DNA of 64,000 bases, taken from contig NZ_JAIHON010000002.1 of the NCBI RefSeq assembly GCF_021173675.1, positions 248,001 to 312,000 on the forward strand, in the 5' to 3' direction. Of the stretch, positions 32,289 through 41,157 are shown in pieces. Below the pieces are notes generated by a model. That model saw nothing but the letters and a program-made list of their open reading frames with translations. It was not told where the DNA came from and did no database searches. Both the position numbers and the translations under genes were made by a program. Source of the stretch: Streptomyces lincolnensis. GTDB taxonomy: Bacteria > Actinomycetota > Actinomycetes > Streptomycetales > Streptomycetaceae. Position 1 is the first letter of the stretch. Every line of letters begins with the position of its first letter.

Positions 32289-33080
32289 ATGAGCGGTGTC
32301 ATGAAGCGTATGGGGATGATCTTCCGCGCGAAGGCGAACAAGGCCCTTGACCGGGCCGAGGACCCGCGCGAAACCCTCGATTACTCGTACCAGAAGCAGC
32401 TGGAGCTGCTTCAGAAGGTGCGCCGCGGGGTGGCCGACGTGGCCACGTCGCGCAAGCGCCTGGAACTCCAGCTGAACCAGCTGCAGTCCCAGTCGTCCAA
32501 GCTGGAGGACCAGGGCCGCAAGGCGCTCGCGCTGGGCCGCGAGGACCTGGCCCGAGAGGCGCTCTCCCGCCGCGCGGCGCTCCAGCAGCAGGTGACCGAC
32601 CTGGAGACCCAGCACGCGACGCTCCAGGGCGAGGAGGAGAAGCTCACCCTCGCGGCCCAGCGGCTCCAGGCCAAGGTCGACGCCTTCCGCACCAAGAAGG
32701 AGACCATCAAGGCCACCTACACCGCCGCCCAGGCGCAGACCCGGATCGGCGAGGCCTTCTCCGGCATCTCCGAGGAGATGGGCGACGTCGGCCTGGCCAT
32801 CCAGCGGGCCGAGGACAAGACCGCCCAGCTCCAGGCCCGCGCCGGCGCCATCGACGAGCTCCTCGCCTCCGGCGCCCTGGACGACCAGTCCGGCATGCAC
32901 AAGGACGACATCCAGGCCGAGCTGGACCGCCTCTCCGGTGGTACGGATGTAGAGCTGGAACTGCAGCGCATGAAGCAGGAGCTGGCCGGCGGTACCTCCG
33001 GGCAGCAGGCCATCGAAGGTGGCACGAGCCAGCAGTCCCCGCAGCAGCCGCAGGACACCCCGCGCTTCGACAAGCAGTAG
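32289..33080 (+). CDS. pspA: Phage shock protein A (PspA/IM30 family)
   Basis: The 263-residue protein opens MKRMGMIFRAKANKALDRAEDP, the amphipathic helix and first PspA block, and is then nearly all alpha-helical coiled coil with regular Gln/Glu/Lys heptads to about residue 225. The C-terminal 35 residues are Gly/Gln/Ser-rich and disordered. PspA is an ESCRT-III-like peripheral membrane protein that forms scaffolds at damaged membranes; the Streptomyces homologue is linked to envelope and pH stress. The start ATG at 32289 has a rather distant AGGGGG. A PspAA-domain gene follows after 25 bp. Confidence 0.95.
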   Translation: MSGVMKRMGMIFRAKANKALDRAEDPRETLDYSYQKQLELLQKVRRGVADVATSRKRLELQLNQLQSQSSKLEDQGRKALALGREDLAREALSRRAALQQQVTDLETQHATLQGEEEKLTLAAQRLQAKVDAFRTKKETIKATYTAAQAQTRIGEAFSGISEEMGDVGLAIQRAEDKTAQLQARAGAIDELLASGALDDQSGMHKDDIQAELDRLSGGTDVELELQRMKQELAGGTSGQQAIEGGTSQQSPQQPQDTPRFDKQ

Positions 33081-33105
33081 CGGGTCCCACGCCTAGGAGG
33101 GCGAC

Positions 33106-33384
33106 ATGATCGTACGGATCATGGGGGAGGGGCAGGTGAGGCTGGCCGACAGCCACCTCACCGAGCTGAACAAACTGGACGACGAACTCCTGGCCGAAAT
33201 GGAGAACGGCGACAGCCCCGGCTTCCGCCGCACCCTCCAGGCCCTGCTCTCCCAAGTCCGCGAACTGGGCGACCCCCTGCCCGACGACTCCCTCGAACCT
33301 TCCGAACTCATCCTCCCGTCCCCGGACGCGACCCTGGAGGAGGTCCGGGAGCTGCTGGGCGACGACGGGCTGATCCCGGGGTGA
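33106..33384 (+). CDS. PspA-associated protein (PspAA domain)
   Basis: The 92-residue protein starts IVRIMGEGQVRLADSHLTEL and continues with LNKLDDELLAEMENGD and ATLEEVRELLGDDGLIPG, matching the small PspAA domain that travels with PspA in actinobacteria. It presumably works with PspA at the membrane. The ATG has an AGGAGGG site. It is co-directional and 25 bp from pspA, so probably in one operon. A two-component system follows after a dispersed repeat. Confidence 0.88.
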   Translation: MIVRIMGEGQVRLADSHLTELNKLDDELLAEMENGDSPGFRRTLQALLSQVRELGDPLPDDSLEPSELILPSPDATLEEVRELLGDDGLIPG

Positions 33385-33423
33385 GTTTCCCGAGCGGACT
33401 TCTCAACGCCGGTCCAGGCACCC

Positions 33424-33503
33424 TCAGCCCGTCCGGCGTTTGAGGACGAGGCCCCTTAAGGGCCGATAGGGGGTCAAGGGGGCGAAGCCCCCTGGGGACG
33501 GCC
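33424..33503 (+). repeat. Dispersed Streptomyces repeat of the CCGTCCGGCGTTTGAGG type
   Basis: The 202-bp gap before the histidine kinase contains CAGCCCGTCCGGCGTTTGAG followed by two hairpins: GGCCC/GGGCC around 33450-33463 and GGGGGC/GCCCCC around 33477-33492. This sequence type is familiar from many Streptomyces intergenic regions and is unrelated to the AGGGGCGCGGGG family elsewhere in the window. Confidence 0.6.
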
Positions 33504-33572
33504 ACCCAAACCAACGAACACGCACCCGGAAACGTACAGCTGACCCCCGTTCCGCCCCCCGCAGGGCCCCCG

Positions 33573-33578
33573 TACGGT
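33573..33578 (+). promoter_or_regulatory. -10 box of the histidine kinase gene
   Basis: TACGGT lies 8 nt before the GTG at 33587 with no ribosome site, consistent with a leaderless transcript. Confidence 0.4.
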
Positions 33579-33586
33579 TGGCAGAT

Positions 33587-34807
33587 GTGAGCACCCTCGA
33601 ACGCGCCCGCCGCCACATGAAGGCGCACCCCCTGGCGCTGGACGCAACCCTCGCGGCCGGCGTCCTCGCCTGCATGGTGGCCGGTTCGTTCGTCGACCCG
33701 CACGGCGAGCACGACGTCAGCTGGAGCCTGCGCACCCCCGCCCCCCTCAGCCTCGTCCTGATCACCGTCGCCGCCGTCGCGCTGGTGTTCCGCCGCCGGG
33801 CCCCCCTGACGGTCCTCGCCCTGACCGGCACCTTCTCCGTCGTCGAGTGCGTCACCGGCGACCCCCGCGCCCCCGTCGCGATGGCCGCCGTCATCGCCCT
33901 GTACACGGTCGCCTCCACCACCGACCGCCCCACCACCTGGCGGGTCGGCCTGCTCACCATGACCGTGCTGACCGGCGCCGCGATGCTCGCCGGCCCGCTG
34001 CCCTGGTACGCCCAGGAGAACCTCGGCATCTTCGCCTGGACCGGCATCGGCGCCACCGCGGGCGACGCCGTCCGCAGCCGCCGCGCCTTCGTCCAGGCCA
34101 TCCGCGAGCGTGCCGAGAAGGCCGAACGCACCCGTGAGGAGGAGGCCCGCCGCCGGGTCGCCGAGGAACGCCTGCGCATCGCCCGCGACCTGCACGACGT
34201 CGTCGCCCACCACATCGCCCTGGTCAACGTCCAGGCGGGCGTGGCCGCGCATGTCATGGACCGGCGGCCCGACCAGGCCAAGGAGGCCCTGGCCCACGTA
34301 CGCGAGGCCAGTCGCTCTGCACTCAACGAACTCCGCGCCACCGTCGGCCTGCTCCGCCAGTCCGGCGACCCCGAGGCCCCCACCGAACCGGCACCGGGCC
34401 TCGACCGGCTCGACGAACTCGTCGGCACCTTCCGCAACGCCGGACTGCACGTCGAGGTGGCCCGCGCCGACCACGGCACCGCCCTGCCCGCGGCCGTCGG
34501 CCTGGCCGCCTACCGGGTGATCCAGGAGGCCCTGACCAATGTGCAGAAGCACGCCGGTATCGAGGCGAAGGCCGAGGTCAGCGTCGTCCGCGTAGGACCG
34601 AACGTCGAGATCACCGTCCTGGACGACGGCGCCGGCGAGGACGAGGACCCGCACGAGGGCGGCGGCCACGGCCTGCTCGGCATGCGCGAGCGGGTCACCG
34701 CCCTGCGCGGCACCCTGACCACCGGTCCCCGCTACGGAGGCGGCTTCCGCGTCCATGCGATCCTGCCGGTCAAAACCCGTTCCCGTGCTGCGGAGGACCC
34801 CGCATGA
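33587..34807 (+). CDS. NarL-type sensor histidine kinase
   Basis: The 406-residue protein has five or six N-terminal membrane spans (residues ~20-150), a coiled linker rich in Glu/Arg, a HisKA_3 dimerisation box with the phospho-acceptor His in RIARDLHDVVAHHIALV (~res 205), and a HATPase_c domain (YRVIQEALTNVQKHAG, DDGAGEDEDP, HGLLGMRERV). It autophosphorylates and passes phosphate to the regulator that overlaps its stop codon. The signal is unknown. Its position right after pspA-pspAA suggests envelope stress but is not proof. GTG start. Confidence 0.93.
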   Translation: MSTLERARRHMKAHPLALDATLAAGVLACMVAGSFVDPHGEHDVSWSLRTPAPLSLVLITVAAVALVFRRRAPLTVLALTGTFSVVECVTGDPRAPVAMAAVIALYTVASTTDRPTTWRVGLLTMTVLTGAAMLAGPLPWYAQENLGIFAWTGIGATAGDAVRSRRAFVQAIRERAEKAERTREEEARRRVAEERLRIARDLHDVVAHHIALVNVQAGVAAHVMDRRPDQAKEALAHVREASRSALNELRATVGLLRQSGDPEAPTEPAPGLDRLDELVGTFRNAGLHVEVARADHGTALPAAVGLAAYRVIQEALTNVQKHAGIEAKAEVSVVRVGPNVEITVLDDGAGEDEDPHEGGGHGLLGMRERVTALRGTLTTGPRYGGGFRVHAILPVKTRSRAAEDPA

Positions 34808-35487
34808 CCATCCGTGTCCTGCTCGCCGACGACCAGGCCCTGCTCCGCAGCGCCTTCCGGGTGCTCGTCGACTCCGAGCCCGACATGGAGGTGGTGGGGG
34901 AGGCGTCCGACGGCGCGGAGGCGGTGCGGCTGACCAAGGAGGAGCGTGCCGACGTCGTCCTGATGGACATCCGGATGCCCGGCATGGACGGCCTCGCCGC
35001 CACCCGCCTGATCAGCGAGGACCCCTCCCTCGCCCATGTCCGGATCGTCATCCTCACCACCTTCGAGGTCGACGACTACGTCGTGCAGTCGCTGCGCGCG
35101 GGCGCCTCCGGCTTCCTCGGCAAGGGCTCCGAACCCGAGGAGCTCCTCAGTGCGATCCGGGTCGCGGCCGGCGGCGAGGCGCTGCTGTCGCCGACGGCCA
35201 CCAAGGGCCTGATCGCCCGCTTCCTCGCGCAGAGCGACGCGGCGGACGACGACCGCGACCCCGCCCGCGCGCAGCGCCTGGACGCGCTGACCGTGCGCGA
35301 GCGCGAGGTGCTGGTCCAGGTCGCGGGCGGGCACTCCAACGACGAGATCGCCGAGCGCCTGGAGGTCAGTCCGCTGACCGTGAAGACGCACGTCAACCGG
35401 GCCATGGCCAAGCTCCGCGCCCGGGACCGGGCCCAGCTGGTGGTGATCGCGTACGAGTCGGGGCTGGTCCGTCCAAGGGTGGAGTGA
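34804..35487 (+). CDS. NarL/LuxR-family response regulator
   Basis: The 227-residue protein has a receiver domain (RVLLADDQALLRSAFRVLVD, phospho-Asp in VVLMDIRMPGMDG about residue 57, Thr/Lys switch residues in ILTTFEVDDY and GKGSEP). The C-terminal LuxR helix-turn-helix is seen in LTVREREVLVQVAGGHSNDE and SPLTVKTHVNRAMAKLRARD. It is translationally coupled to the kinase by ATGA. Its target may include the RND exporter 135 bp downstream. Confidence 0.95.
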   Translation: MTIRVLLADDQALLRSAFRVLVDSEPDMEVVGEASDGAEAVRLTKEERADVVLMDIRMPGMDGLAATRLISEDPSLAHVRIVILTTFEVDDYVVQSLRAGASGFLGKGSEPEELLSAIRVAAGGEALLSPTATKGLIARFLAQSDAADDDRDPARAQRLDALTVREREVLVQVAGGHSNDEIAERLEVSPLTVKTHVNRAMAKLRARDRAQLVVIAYESGLVRPRVE

Positions 35488-35542
35488 ACTCCACTCGGCC
35501 GTACTGCGCCCGGAGTATGCGCCGGATAAGGAACGGGACCTG

Positions 35543-35558
35543 GGGGTTACGGAACCCC
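35543..35558. promoter_or_regulatory. Short palindrome upstream of the RND exporter
   Basis: GGGGTT/AACCCC around ACGG occupies 35543-35558, 65 bp before the exporter start in a 135-bp gap. It could be a weak hairpin after the response-regulator gene or an operator for the exporter; the position fits either. Confidence 0.4.
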
Positions 35559-35622
35559 GTATGCCGATGGCACAGGGTGTAAGGGCCACTTCTGCCGCTC
35601 ACAGAAGAGAGAACCCTTACTC

Positions 35623-38600
35623 ATGTCCTGGCTGTCCAGATTCAGCCTCGCTCAACGGGCCCTGATAGGCCTGATGTCCATCATCGCGCTCGCCTTCGGG
35701 GCGATCGCGATCCCGCAACTGAAGCAGCAACTGCTGCCCACCATCGAACTTCCGGTCGTCTCCGTGATCGCGCCCTTCCAGGGCGCCTCCCCGGACGTCG
35801 TCGAGAAGCAGGTCGTCGAGCCCATCGAGGACAATCTGGAGGGCGTCGACGGCATCTCGGGCGTCACATCGACGGCGAGCGAGGGCAACGCCGTGATCAT
35901 GGCGTCCTTCGACTACGGCAACGACACCCAGCAGCTCGTCTCCGACGTCCAGCAGGCCGTCAACCGGGCCCGCGCCCAGCTGCCGGACGACGTGGACCCG
36001 CAGGTGGTGGCCGGTTCGACGGACGACATCCCGACCGTCGTCCTCGCCGTCACCTCCGGCCAGGACCAGCAGGCGCTGGCCGACCGGCTCGACCGGACGG
36101 TCGTACCGGCGCTGAAGGACATCGACGGCGTCGGCCAGGTCACCGTCGACGGTGTGCGCGACCTCCAGGTCACCGTCACCCCCGACGACGCCAAGCTGGC
36201 GAAGGCGGGCCTGACCACGCAGGACCTGAGCCAGTCGCTCCAGGCGGGCGGCGCGACCGTCCCCGCGGGCTCCTTCGACGAGGGCGGCGCCAACCGCACC
36301 GTCCAGGTCGGCGGCGGTCTCACCTCGCTGCGGCAGATCCAGGACCTGATGGTCACCGGTCAGGGGCCCGCGGCCAAGAAGCCGGTGCGTCTGGCCGACC
36401 TCGCCACCGTCGAGCAGCAGCCGGCCCCCGCCGACTCCCTCACCCGCACCAACGGCAGGCCGAGCCTCGCCGTCACGGTCACCATGGACCACGACGGCAG
36501 CGCGGTCGCCATCTCGGACGCGGTCGAGGACAAGCTGCCCGGCCTGCGCGAGGACCTCGGCTCCGGCGCGACCGTCACCGTCGTCAGCGACCAGGGCCCG
36601 GCGGTCGCCAAGGCCATCGACGGCCTGACCACCGAGGGCGCCCTCGGTCTGCTCTTCGCGGTCCTCGTCATCCTGGTGTTCTTGGCGTCGATCCGCTCGA
36701 CGCTGGTCACGGCGGTGTCGATCCCGCTCTCCGTCGTCCTCGCCCTCATCGTGCTGTGGACGCGCGACCTGTCCCTGAACATGCTGACGCTGGGCGCGCT
36801 GACCATCGCCATCGGCCGGGTCGTCGACGACTCGATCGTGGTCCTGGAGAACATCAAGCGGCACCTCGGCTACGGCGAGGAGCGCCAGGAGGCGATCCTC
36901 AAGGCGGTCCGCGAGGTGGCCGGCGCGGTGACGTCCTCGACGCTCACCACGGTCGCCGTCTTCCTGCCGATCGGCCTGGTCGGCGGCATGGTGGGCGAGC
37001 TGTTCGGCTCCTTCAGCCTGACCGTGACGGCCGCGCTGCTGGCATCCCTGCTGGTCTCACTGACGGTCGTACCGGTGCTGTCGTACTGGTTCCTGCGTCC
37101 CCCCAAGGGCACCCCCGAGGACGCCGAGGAGGCCCGCCGCCGGGCCGAGGAGAAGGAGGCGAAGAGCCGTCTCCAGCGCCTCTACGTCCCCGTCCTGCGG
37201 TTCGCGACGAGGCGCCGTCTGACCAGCCTGGCGCTCGCGGCCGTGATCCTGGTCGGCACGTTCGGCATGGCGCCGCTGCTGAAGACGAACTTCTTCGACC
37301 AGGGCGAGCAGGAAGTCCTCACCGTCAAGCAGGAGTTGCGGCCCGGCGCCAGCCTGGCGACGACCGACACGCAGGCGAAGAGGGTCGAGAAGCTGCTCGG
37401 CGACACCAAGGGCGTCAAGGACTACCAGGTCACCATCGGCTCCTCCGGCTTCCTGGCGGCCTTCGGCGGCGGCACCGACACCAACCAGGCGTCGTACCAG
37501 GTCATGCTGGACGACTCGGTGCCGTTCGAGGACGTGCGGAACAGCATCGAGGACGGCCTGCACAAGCTGTCCGGCATCGGCACCACCACCGTCGCCGCCG
37601 GTGACGGCTTCAGCAGCCAGGACCTCAGCGTCGTCGTGAAGGCGGCCGACGGGGACGTCCTGCGCGAGGCCGCCGAACAGGTCCGCAGGACGGTGGCCGG
37701 ACTGGACGACGTCACCGACGTCACCAGTGACCTGTCGCAGAGCGTGCCGCGCATCTCGGTCAAGGCCAACTCCAAGGCCGCGGAAGCCGGTTACAACGAC
37801 CAGACGCTCGGCGCCGCCGTGGCCGAGGCGGTCCGCGGCACCACGGCGGCCAAGGCGATCCTGGACGACACCGAGCGGGACGTCGTCATCAGGTCGGCGA
37901 AGCCGGCCGAGACGCTCCAGCAGCTGCGGAACCTGCCCCTCGGCCCGGTGAAGCTGGGTGACATCGCCACCGTGCGGCTGGTCGACGGCCCGGTCTCCAT
38001 GACCCGGATCGACGGTCAGCGCGCGGCCACTGTCACGGCCAGGCCGACCGGCGACAACACGGGCGCGGTGAGCGCGGACCTGACGTCCAAGCTGAACAGC
38101 CTGAAGCTGCCGGCGGGCGCCACGGCCGAGATCGGCGGGGTCTCCGAGGACCAGGACGACGCGTTCAAGAACCTGGGCCTGGCGATGCTCGCGGCGATCG
38201 CGATCGTCTTCATGCTGCTGGTCGCGACCTTCCGCTCGCTGGCCCAGCCGCTGATCCTGCTCGTCTCGATCCCGTTCGCGGCGACCGGCGCGATCGGCCT
38301 GCTGGTCGTCACCGACACCCCGATGGGCGTCCCCGCGATGATCGGCATGCTGATGCTGATCGGCATCGTGGTGACCAACGCGATCGTGCTGATCGACCTC
38401 GTCAACCAGTACCGCAAGCAGGGATACGGCGTCGTGGAGGCCGTGATCGAGGGCGGCCGGCACCGGCTGCGCCCGATCCTGATGACGGCCCTGGCGACGA
38501 TCTTCGCCCTGCTCCCGATGGCGCTGGGTGTCACCGGCGAGGGCGGCTTCATCGCCCAGCCCCTCGCGGTCGTCGTGATCGGCGGTCTGATCACCTCGAC

Positions 38601-38763
38601 CCTGCTCACCCTGCTCCTGGTCCCGACGCTCTACGCGATGCTGGAGCTCCGCAAGGAGCGCCGGGCGAAGAAGCGCGCGGCCAAGCGGGCCAAGAAGGCT
38701 GGGCTGTCCGAGCGGTCGGCCGCGGACTCCTCCTCGGACGAGCCGGAGCCCGCGTCGGTGTGA
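35623..38763 (+). CDS. RND-family efflux transporter (HAE1/SwrC-like)
   Basis: The 1046-residue protein has the full AcrB-type duplication: a first span at residues ~10-30, a large extracytoplasmic loop (LLPTIELPVVSVIAPFQGAS, then GNDTQQLVSDVQQAVNRARAQ), spans 2-6 around 340-510, a second loop and spans 8-12 around 850-1020. The proton-relay Asp residues are in the fourth span (GRVVDDSIVVLENI). In Gram-positives such single-gene pumps (SwrC/YerP) export surfactin-like lipopeptides, fatty acids or drugs without an outer-membrane partner. The basic C-terminus (RRAKKRAAKRAKKAG) is cytosolic. It follows a two-component system and ends at a strong terminator. Confidence 0.93.
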   Translation: MSWLSRFSLAQRALIGLMSIIALAFGAIAIPQLKQQLLPTIELPVVSVIAPFQGASPDVVEKQVVEPIEDNLEGVDGISGVTSTASEGNAVIMASFDYGNDTQQLVSDVQQAVNRARAQLPDDVDPQVVAGSTDDIPTVVLAVTSGQDQQALADRLDRTVVPALKDIDGVGQVTVDGVRDLQVTVTPDDAKLAKAGLTTQDLSQSLQAGGATVPAGSFDEGGANRTVQVGGGLTSLRQIQDLMVTGQGPAAKKPVRLADLATVEQQPAPADSLTRTNGRPSLAVTVTMDHDGSAVAISDAVEDKLPGLREDLGSGATVTVVSDQGPAVAKAIDGLTTEGALGLLFAVLVILVFLASIRSTLVTAVSIPLSVVLALIVLWTRDLSLNMLTLGALTIAIGRVVDDSIVVLENIKRHLGYGEERQEAILKAVREVAGAVTSSTLTTVAVFLPIGLVGGMVGELFGSFSLTVTAALLASLLVSLTVVPVLSYWFLRPPKGTPEDAEEARRRAEEKEAKSRLQRLYVPVLRFATRRRLTSLALAAVILVGTFGMAPLLKTNFFDQGEQEVLTVKQELRPGASLATTDTQAKRVEKLLGDTKGVKDYQVTIGSSGFLAAFGGGTDTNQASYQVMLDDSVPFEDVRNSIEDGLHKLSGIGTTTVAAGDGFSSQDLSVVVKAADGDVLREAAEQVRRTVAGLDDVTDVTSDLSQSVPRISVKANSKAAEAGYNDQTLGAAVAEAVRGTTAAKAILDDTERDVVIRSAKPAETLQQLRNLPLGPVKLGDIATVRLVDGPVSMTRIDGQRAATVTARPTGDNTGAVSADLTSKLNSLKLPAGATAEIGGVSEDQDDAFKNLGLAMLAAIAIVFMLLVATFRSLAQPLILLVSIPFAATGAIGLLVVTDTPMGVPAMIGMLMLIGIVVTNAIVLIDLVNQYRKQGYGVVEAVIEGGRHRLRPILMTALATIFALLPMALGVTGEGGFIAQPLAVVVIGGLITSTLLTLLLVPTLYAMLELRKERRAKKRAAKRAKKAGLSERSAADSSSDEPEPASV

Positions 38764-38777
38764 CCGACTCGGCCGGG

Positions 38778-38824
38778 CCGGAGGCCGGGTACCGACCCCT
38801 CGGGGTCCGGTACCCGGCCTCCGG
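38778..38824 (+). terminator. Strong terminator of the RND exporter gene
   Basis: A perfect 17-bp stem (38778-38794 with 38808-38824) is extended by GACCCC/GGGGTC with one bulge, giving a 22-bp near-continuous hairpin, 14 bp after the stop codon. Confidence 0.9.
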
Positions 38825-38883
38825 CGCTTCGCCGTTACGTATCCTGTGGCCCGAACGGGGTGACGGGGAGGGGGATTCCGGCG

Positions 38884-41139
38884 GTGCCACTGCACAAGGA
38901 CGACCCGAAGTCGGTCGGCGGGTACAAACTGCTCGACCGGCTCGGAGCCGGCGGTATGGGAGCGGTCTACCTCGGCAGATCGCGTTCGGGCCGCGAGGTC
39001 GCCGTCAAGGTGGTGCACGCCCAGTACGCGGAGGACCCCGTCTTCCGCACCCGCTTCCGGCAGGAGATCGAGGCCGTCCGCAAGGTCAGCGGCGCCTTCA
39101 CCGCACCGGTCGTGGACGCCGACCCGGAGGCGGCCCGGCCCTGGATGGCCACCCAGTACGTGTCCGGCCACTCGCTGGCCCGGCGGATCCGTGACCACGG
39201 CGCCCTGCGCGAGGGTGAACTGCGGCAGCTGGCCCTGGGGCTGGTGGAGGCTCTGCGGGACATCCACCGGGCCGGTGTGGTGCACCGGGACCTCAAGCCG
39301 GCGAACGTCCTGATGGCGGAGGACGGCCCCCGTGTCATCGACTTCGGCATCTCCCGCGCCGCCGAGAACCACAACACCCTCACCGAGACCGGCCAGATGA
39401 TCGGCACCCCGCCGTTCATGTCCCCGGAGCAGCTCACCGACGCCCGCACGGTCGGCCCGGCCTCCGACGTCTTCTCCCTGGGCGCGCTGCTGGTGTACGC
39501 CCTGACCGGGCGCGGCCCCTTCGACGCCGACAGCCCCTATCTGACGGCGTACCGCGTGGTCCACGACGTCCCCGTCCTGGACGGTCTGGCCGAGCCGCTG
39601 CGCGGGGTCCTGGCGGGCTGTCTGGCCAAGGAGGCCGCCGACCGCCCCGAACTCGACGACCTGGCACGGCAGTTCGCGACGGCCCTGCCGGAGGCGGACA
39701 CGGGCGAGTTCCCCACGGTGACCCTGCGCGGCGACGCACCCCTGGTGCCACCCACCCGCCCCGGCACCGTGGCCGACCCCGCGCCGACGCCCCGGCCGGG
39801 CCGCCGACGCCGTATCCGCCCCCTGCTGGCGGCGACCGGAACGGTGGGCGCCCTGGTCCTCGGGCTGACCGCCTACCTCCTGATCGGCCCGGGACAGGCC
39901 GAGAGCGACGCCGGGGCGAGCCCCGCGCCCTCCCCGGCCTCCCGGTGGGCGGCCCTGCCCGAGGGCTGGAAGCCGTGGCGGACGACGCTGTTCGAGCCCT
40001 CTTCCGTCGGCGGGAGGAAGCCGCTGGGGGCGTCGGGCGGTCTGCTGGCGGGCGAGCCCGGGTGCCGGATGCACGAGGAGGCCGTGTACTGCGCGGGCGA
40101 CGGCATCCTGCCGGTACGCCTGGACGGCCGGAGCGGCAGGACCGTCTGGCGCGCCCAGACCGTCCCGGCCGACACCGACGGCGGGAGGTACTCCGCCCGG
40201 CTGATCGGCGTCCAGGACGGAGCGGTGATCGTGTCGCAGTCCGTCGCCACCGACTCCGCCGAGAACGACCCGCTCTACGTGCTCGGCCTCGACACCGAGA
40301 CCGGCGAGCAGCTGTGGAAGAGCCGCGCGAACCACGAGAACATCGAGGCGGCCCTGTCCGGCGGCCTGCTCATGACCTCCACCGACGGCGTGAGCGTGTC
40401 GGCCCGGTCCCCGCGCACCGGCGCCGTGCGCTGGACCGTGAAGCCGCCCCCCGGCTACTACTGCGCCTTCCTGGGCAGCGACACCGGCGTGTACGCCCAG
40501 TGCACCCCGGCCGGCGTCCTGACCACGGGCGGCTACCGGCTCCTCGCCCTGGACCCGTCCGACGGCTCGATGCGGAACATCCGCACGCCGGACCAGACCG
40601 GCGTCCTCGGGGTCCTGGACGGGCGGGTGGTCATGATGCAGATGGCCTCGGGGGAGGAGGTGTCCGTCGCGGACGCGCCGTACGAACGCGTCCTGCTCAT
40701 CGACCCGGACACCGGTGCCACCACCTCGGTGAAGCTGGCGAAGAGCTACGAGGGGGACAAGCCGGTGCTGTCGGGCGGCACCCTGTGGTTCGCCTCGCGC
40801 AGCGGCCTGGTGACCGCCGTGTCCCCGCTGACCGGCAAGCAGCTGTGGCAGACCCAGACCAGCCTGGAACAACCGGGCGCGCCCACCTACGACACCCGGA
40901 CCCGCACCCTGTACCTGGCCAGCGTCAGCGGCCGGGTGGCGGCCCTCGACGGACGCGAGGGCGAGTCCCTGTGGGAGACACTGCCGCGCACGAGCGTGTC
41001 GTCCTCCGACCCGGTGAACGGCCCCCTCGTCCTGCTCCACCAGGGCGCGCTCGTCGTGGGCACACCCAACGGCACGCTGTTCTCCGTCGACCCCGCCCAC
41101 CCCGAGGAGAAACCTGCGGAGGAACCCGCCTCGGGGTGA
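38884..41139 (+). CDS. Membrane Ser/Thr protein kinase with PQQ-like beta-propeller sensor
   Basis: The 751-residue protein has a Hanks-type kinase domain at ~15-280: glycine loop GAGGMGAVYLG, Lys in VAVKVVH, catalytic loop VVHRDLKPANVL, DFGIS and an activation loop up to GTPPFMSPEQL. A Pro/Arg juxtamembrane stretch and a single span (LLAATGTVGALVLGLTAYLL) follow. The outer part is ~420 residues of repeated LD..TGEQLWK / SPLTGKQLWQTQTS blades, a PQQ-type propeller that probably senses an extracellular ligand or cell-wall state. I prefer GTG at 38884 (GGGAGGGGG upstream); a GTG at 38860 is in frame. Confidence 0.93.
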   Translation: MPLHKDDPKSVGGYKLLDRLGAGGMGAVYLGRSRSGREVAVKVVHAQYAEDPVFRTRFRQEIEAVRKVSGAFTAPVVDADPEAARPWMATQYVSGHSLARRIRDHGALREGELRQLALGLVEALRDIHRAGVVHRDLKPANVLMAEDGPRVIDFGISRAAENHNTLTETGQMIGTPPFMSPEQLTDARTVGPASDVFSLGALLVYALTGRGPFDADSPYLTAYRVVHDVPVLDGLAEPLRGVLAGCLAKEAADRPELDDLARQFATALPEADTGEFPTVTLRGDAPLVPPTRPGTVADPAPTPRPGRRRRIRPLLAATGTVGALVLGLTAYLLIGPGQAESDAGASPAPSPASRWAALPEGWKPWRTTLFEPSSVGGRKPLGASGGLLAGEPGCRMHEEAVYCAGDGILPVRLDGRSGRTVWRAQTVPADTDGGRYSARLIGVQDGAVIVSQSVATDSAENDPLYVLGLDTETGEQLWKSRANHENIEAALSGGLLMTSTDGVSVSARSPRTGAVRWTVKPPPGYYCAFLGSDTGVYAQCTPAGVLTTGGYRLLALDPSDGSMRNIRTPDQTGVLGVLDGRVVMMQMASGEEVSVADAPYERVLLIDPDTGATTSVKLAKSYEGDKPVLSGGTLWFASRSGLVTAVSPLTGKQLWQTQTSLEQPGAPTYDTRTRTLYLASVSGRVAALDGREGESLWETLPRTSVSSSDPVNGPLVLLHQGALVVGTPNGTLFSVDPAHPEEKPAEEPASG

Positions 41140-41157
41140 GCGTGCGTCGCACGGGGC

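Noticed and set aside
37057..41100. A minus-strand frame of about 1,350 codons across the RND and kinase genes
   Set aside because: It is a shadow frame of two well-identified plus-strand genes and crosses a strong terminator.
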